DNA from: Microbacterium esteraromaticum
GTDB taxonomy: Bacteria; Actinomycetota; Actinomycetes; Actinomycetales; Microbacteriaceae
Direction: 5' to 3'
DNA length: 64,000 bases
Assembly: GCF_900163815.1 (NCBI RefSeq)
Contig: NZ_FUKO01000033.1
Coordinates: 124,001-188,000 of the forward strand
Below, in pieces: positions 62,909 through 64,000 of this stretch. Numbering within the stretch: the first letter of the stretch is position 1; the number at the start of each line of letters is the position of its first letter. The position numbers and the translations under genes were made by a program. The notes beneath the pieces were generated by a model, which made no database searches, was not told where the DNA came from, and saw only the letters and a list, made by a program, of their open reading frames with translations.

Positions 62909-63967
62909 ATGGCCGCACCTCGCTCTTCTGCACGTGGATCCAGCGCGCGCGGGGGCACGACCGCGAAGGGCACGAAGATCGCTCAGGTGCCGTGGCGCGA
63001 GCCGCGGCCCGCGCCGATCGTCCTCGTCTCCGGGCCGGAGGAAGTCCTCGCAGAGCGCGCAATCGCCGGCGTGCGCGACTACCTGCGCGCCGAAGATGCC
63101 GCGCTCGAGGTCAGCGATATCCGCGCAGACGACTACGAGGCCGGTTCGCTGCTGTCGGTCACCTCGCCCTCGCTGTTCGGCGAGCCGAGGCTCGTGCGCG
63201 TGGCCGGGGTCGAGAAGTGCACCGACGCTTTCCTGCAAGAGGCGCTGAAGTACATCGAGCACCCGCAGGAGGGGGCCACGGTAATTCTCCGCCACACCGC
63301 AGCCAGCGTCCGCGGCAAGAAGCTGCTGGACGCCATCAGGGCCGGAACAGGCGGCGGCATCGAGATCCCGTGCACCGCGGTGAAGCGCGACAGTGATCGC
63401 GTCGACTTCGCGGCGGGGGAGTTCGCCGCGGCCAAGAAGCGGATCGCCCCCACGGCGCTGCGCGCTCTGGTCTCCGCCTTCGCCGATGATCTGACCGAAT
63501 TGGCTGCCGCCTGTCAGCAGCTGGTGAACGACGTCGAGGGCGACATCACCGACGACATCGTCACCAAATACTACGGGGGCCGGGTGGAAGTGTCGGCGTT
63601 CGTGGTCGCCGACACGGCGATCGCGGGCCGCTACGGCGAGGCGCTGATCGCACTGCGGCATGCCCTGGCATCCGGCGCCGATCCGGTGCCGATGGTGGCG
63701 GCATTCGCGATGAAGCTGCGCGGCATGGCGCGCGTGGCCGGCAATCGAGAGCCCAGCCGGCAGCTCGCGCAGCGACTGGGTATGAAGGACTGGCAGGTCG
63801 ATCGCGCCCGGCGTGACCTGACCGGCTGGAATGAGCGCTCGCTCGGCATGGCCATTCAGGCGACTGCGCGGGCGGATGCTGAGGTCAAGGGCGGCTCTCG
63901 CGACCCGATCTTCGCTCTCGAGCGCATGGTGACGGTGATCGCCACCCGCGAGCCCTTCGGCGCCTGA
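62909..63967 (+). CDS. holA: DNA polymerase III delta subunit
   Basis: The 352-aa protein starts with a basic, disordered N-terminus, then PAPIVLVSGPEEVLAERA, the HolA start, followed by the AAA-like domain and a helical C-terminus (LAQRLGMKDWQVDRARRDL). It loads the sliding clamp as part of the clamp loader. Its place directly after comEC is the usual chromosomal order, which confirms that the host chromosome begins here. Confidence 0.92.
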   Translation: MAAPRSSARGSSARGGTTAKGTKIAQVPWREPRPAPIVLVSGPEEVLAERAIAGVRDYLRAEDAALEVSDIRADDYEAGSLLSVTSPSLFGEPRLVRVAGVEKCTDAFLQEALKYIEHPQEGATVILRHTAASVRGKKLLDAIRAGTGGGIEIPCTAVKRDSDRVDFAAGEFAAAKKRIAPTALRALVSAFADDLTELAAACQQLVNDVEGDITDDIVTKYYGGRVEVSAFVVADTAIAGRYGEALIALRHALASGADPVPMVAAFAMKLRGMARVAGNREPSRQLAQRLGMKDWQVDRARRDLTGWNERSLGMAIQATARADAEVKGGSRDPIFALERMVTVIATREPFGA

Positions 63968-64000
63968 GCCGACGTTCTGCCCCCGGGCATCCTGCCTGCT

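Overview
The window is high-GC actinobacterial DNA, most likely from Microbacterium or a close relative. The grounds are codon use, GTG/TTG starts, sugar ABC operons without their own ATPase, the ComEC and HolA sequences at the right end, and stem-loop terminators without U-tracts. Most of the window (about 1-61,305) appears to be the inside and right end of one large integrative, probably conjugative, element. A serine integrase (59709-61217, minus) lies about 90 bp from a comEC gene that lacks its N-terminal part (61306-62880), so the element sits in comEC. The chromosome resumes there and continues into holA (62909-63967). The left end of the element and the rest of comEC are outside the window.

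Layout. (1) 1-5043: left backbone. It has a partial TraG/VirD4-like conjugation ATPase on the minus strand, an unusual 1-kb non-coding tract (inverted repeat plus a 299-base stretch with only two T), and small hypothetical genes. (2) 5044-6310: an IS3-family element with a damaged orfA, exactly at the junction with the cargo. (3) 6311-23063: a metabolic cargo of two ROK regulators, two sugar-binding proteins with permease pairs, and GH1, GH30+ricin-type lectin, GH3 and GH5 glycosidases. It reads as uptake and hydrolysis of beta-linked glucans or glucosides. (4) 23346-38911: backbone with an NAD+-dependent DNA ligase, a GIY-YIG nuclease, a PARP1-like ADP-ribosyltransferase, a 1596-aa methyltransferase-helicase, small overlapping genes and a ParA-like ATPase. 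(5) 39187-55182: a defence and regulation island. It holds an AIPR protein overlapping a caspase-like protease, an adenine methyltransferase with a probable restriction enzyme, a frameshifted HNH gene, zinc-ribbon proteins, an XRE-ImmA-membrane protein-hydrolase cassette, an Mrr-type nuclease with an XRE controller, and a DUF262/DUF1524 nuclease. (6) 55289-61217: UmuC/UmuD-like genes, two unknown proteins and the integrase.

Two short sequences recur in front of backbone genes. GGGTATGTG occurs exactly six bases before the ATG of ten genes, and once upstream of the integrase. TGTTCGCAGGGGTGGACG occurs two or three bases before the ATG of three genes, on both sides of the sugar cargo. The second shows that both flanks belong to one element; the first looks like a dedicated promoter or start signal for an element-wide regulon. 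The PARP1-like protein and the AIPR-caspase pair are the strongest candidates for undescribed biology.
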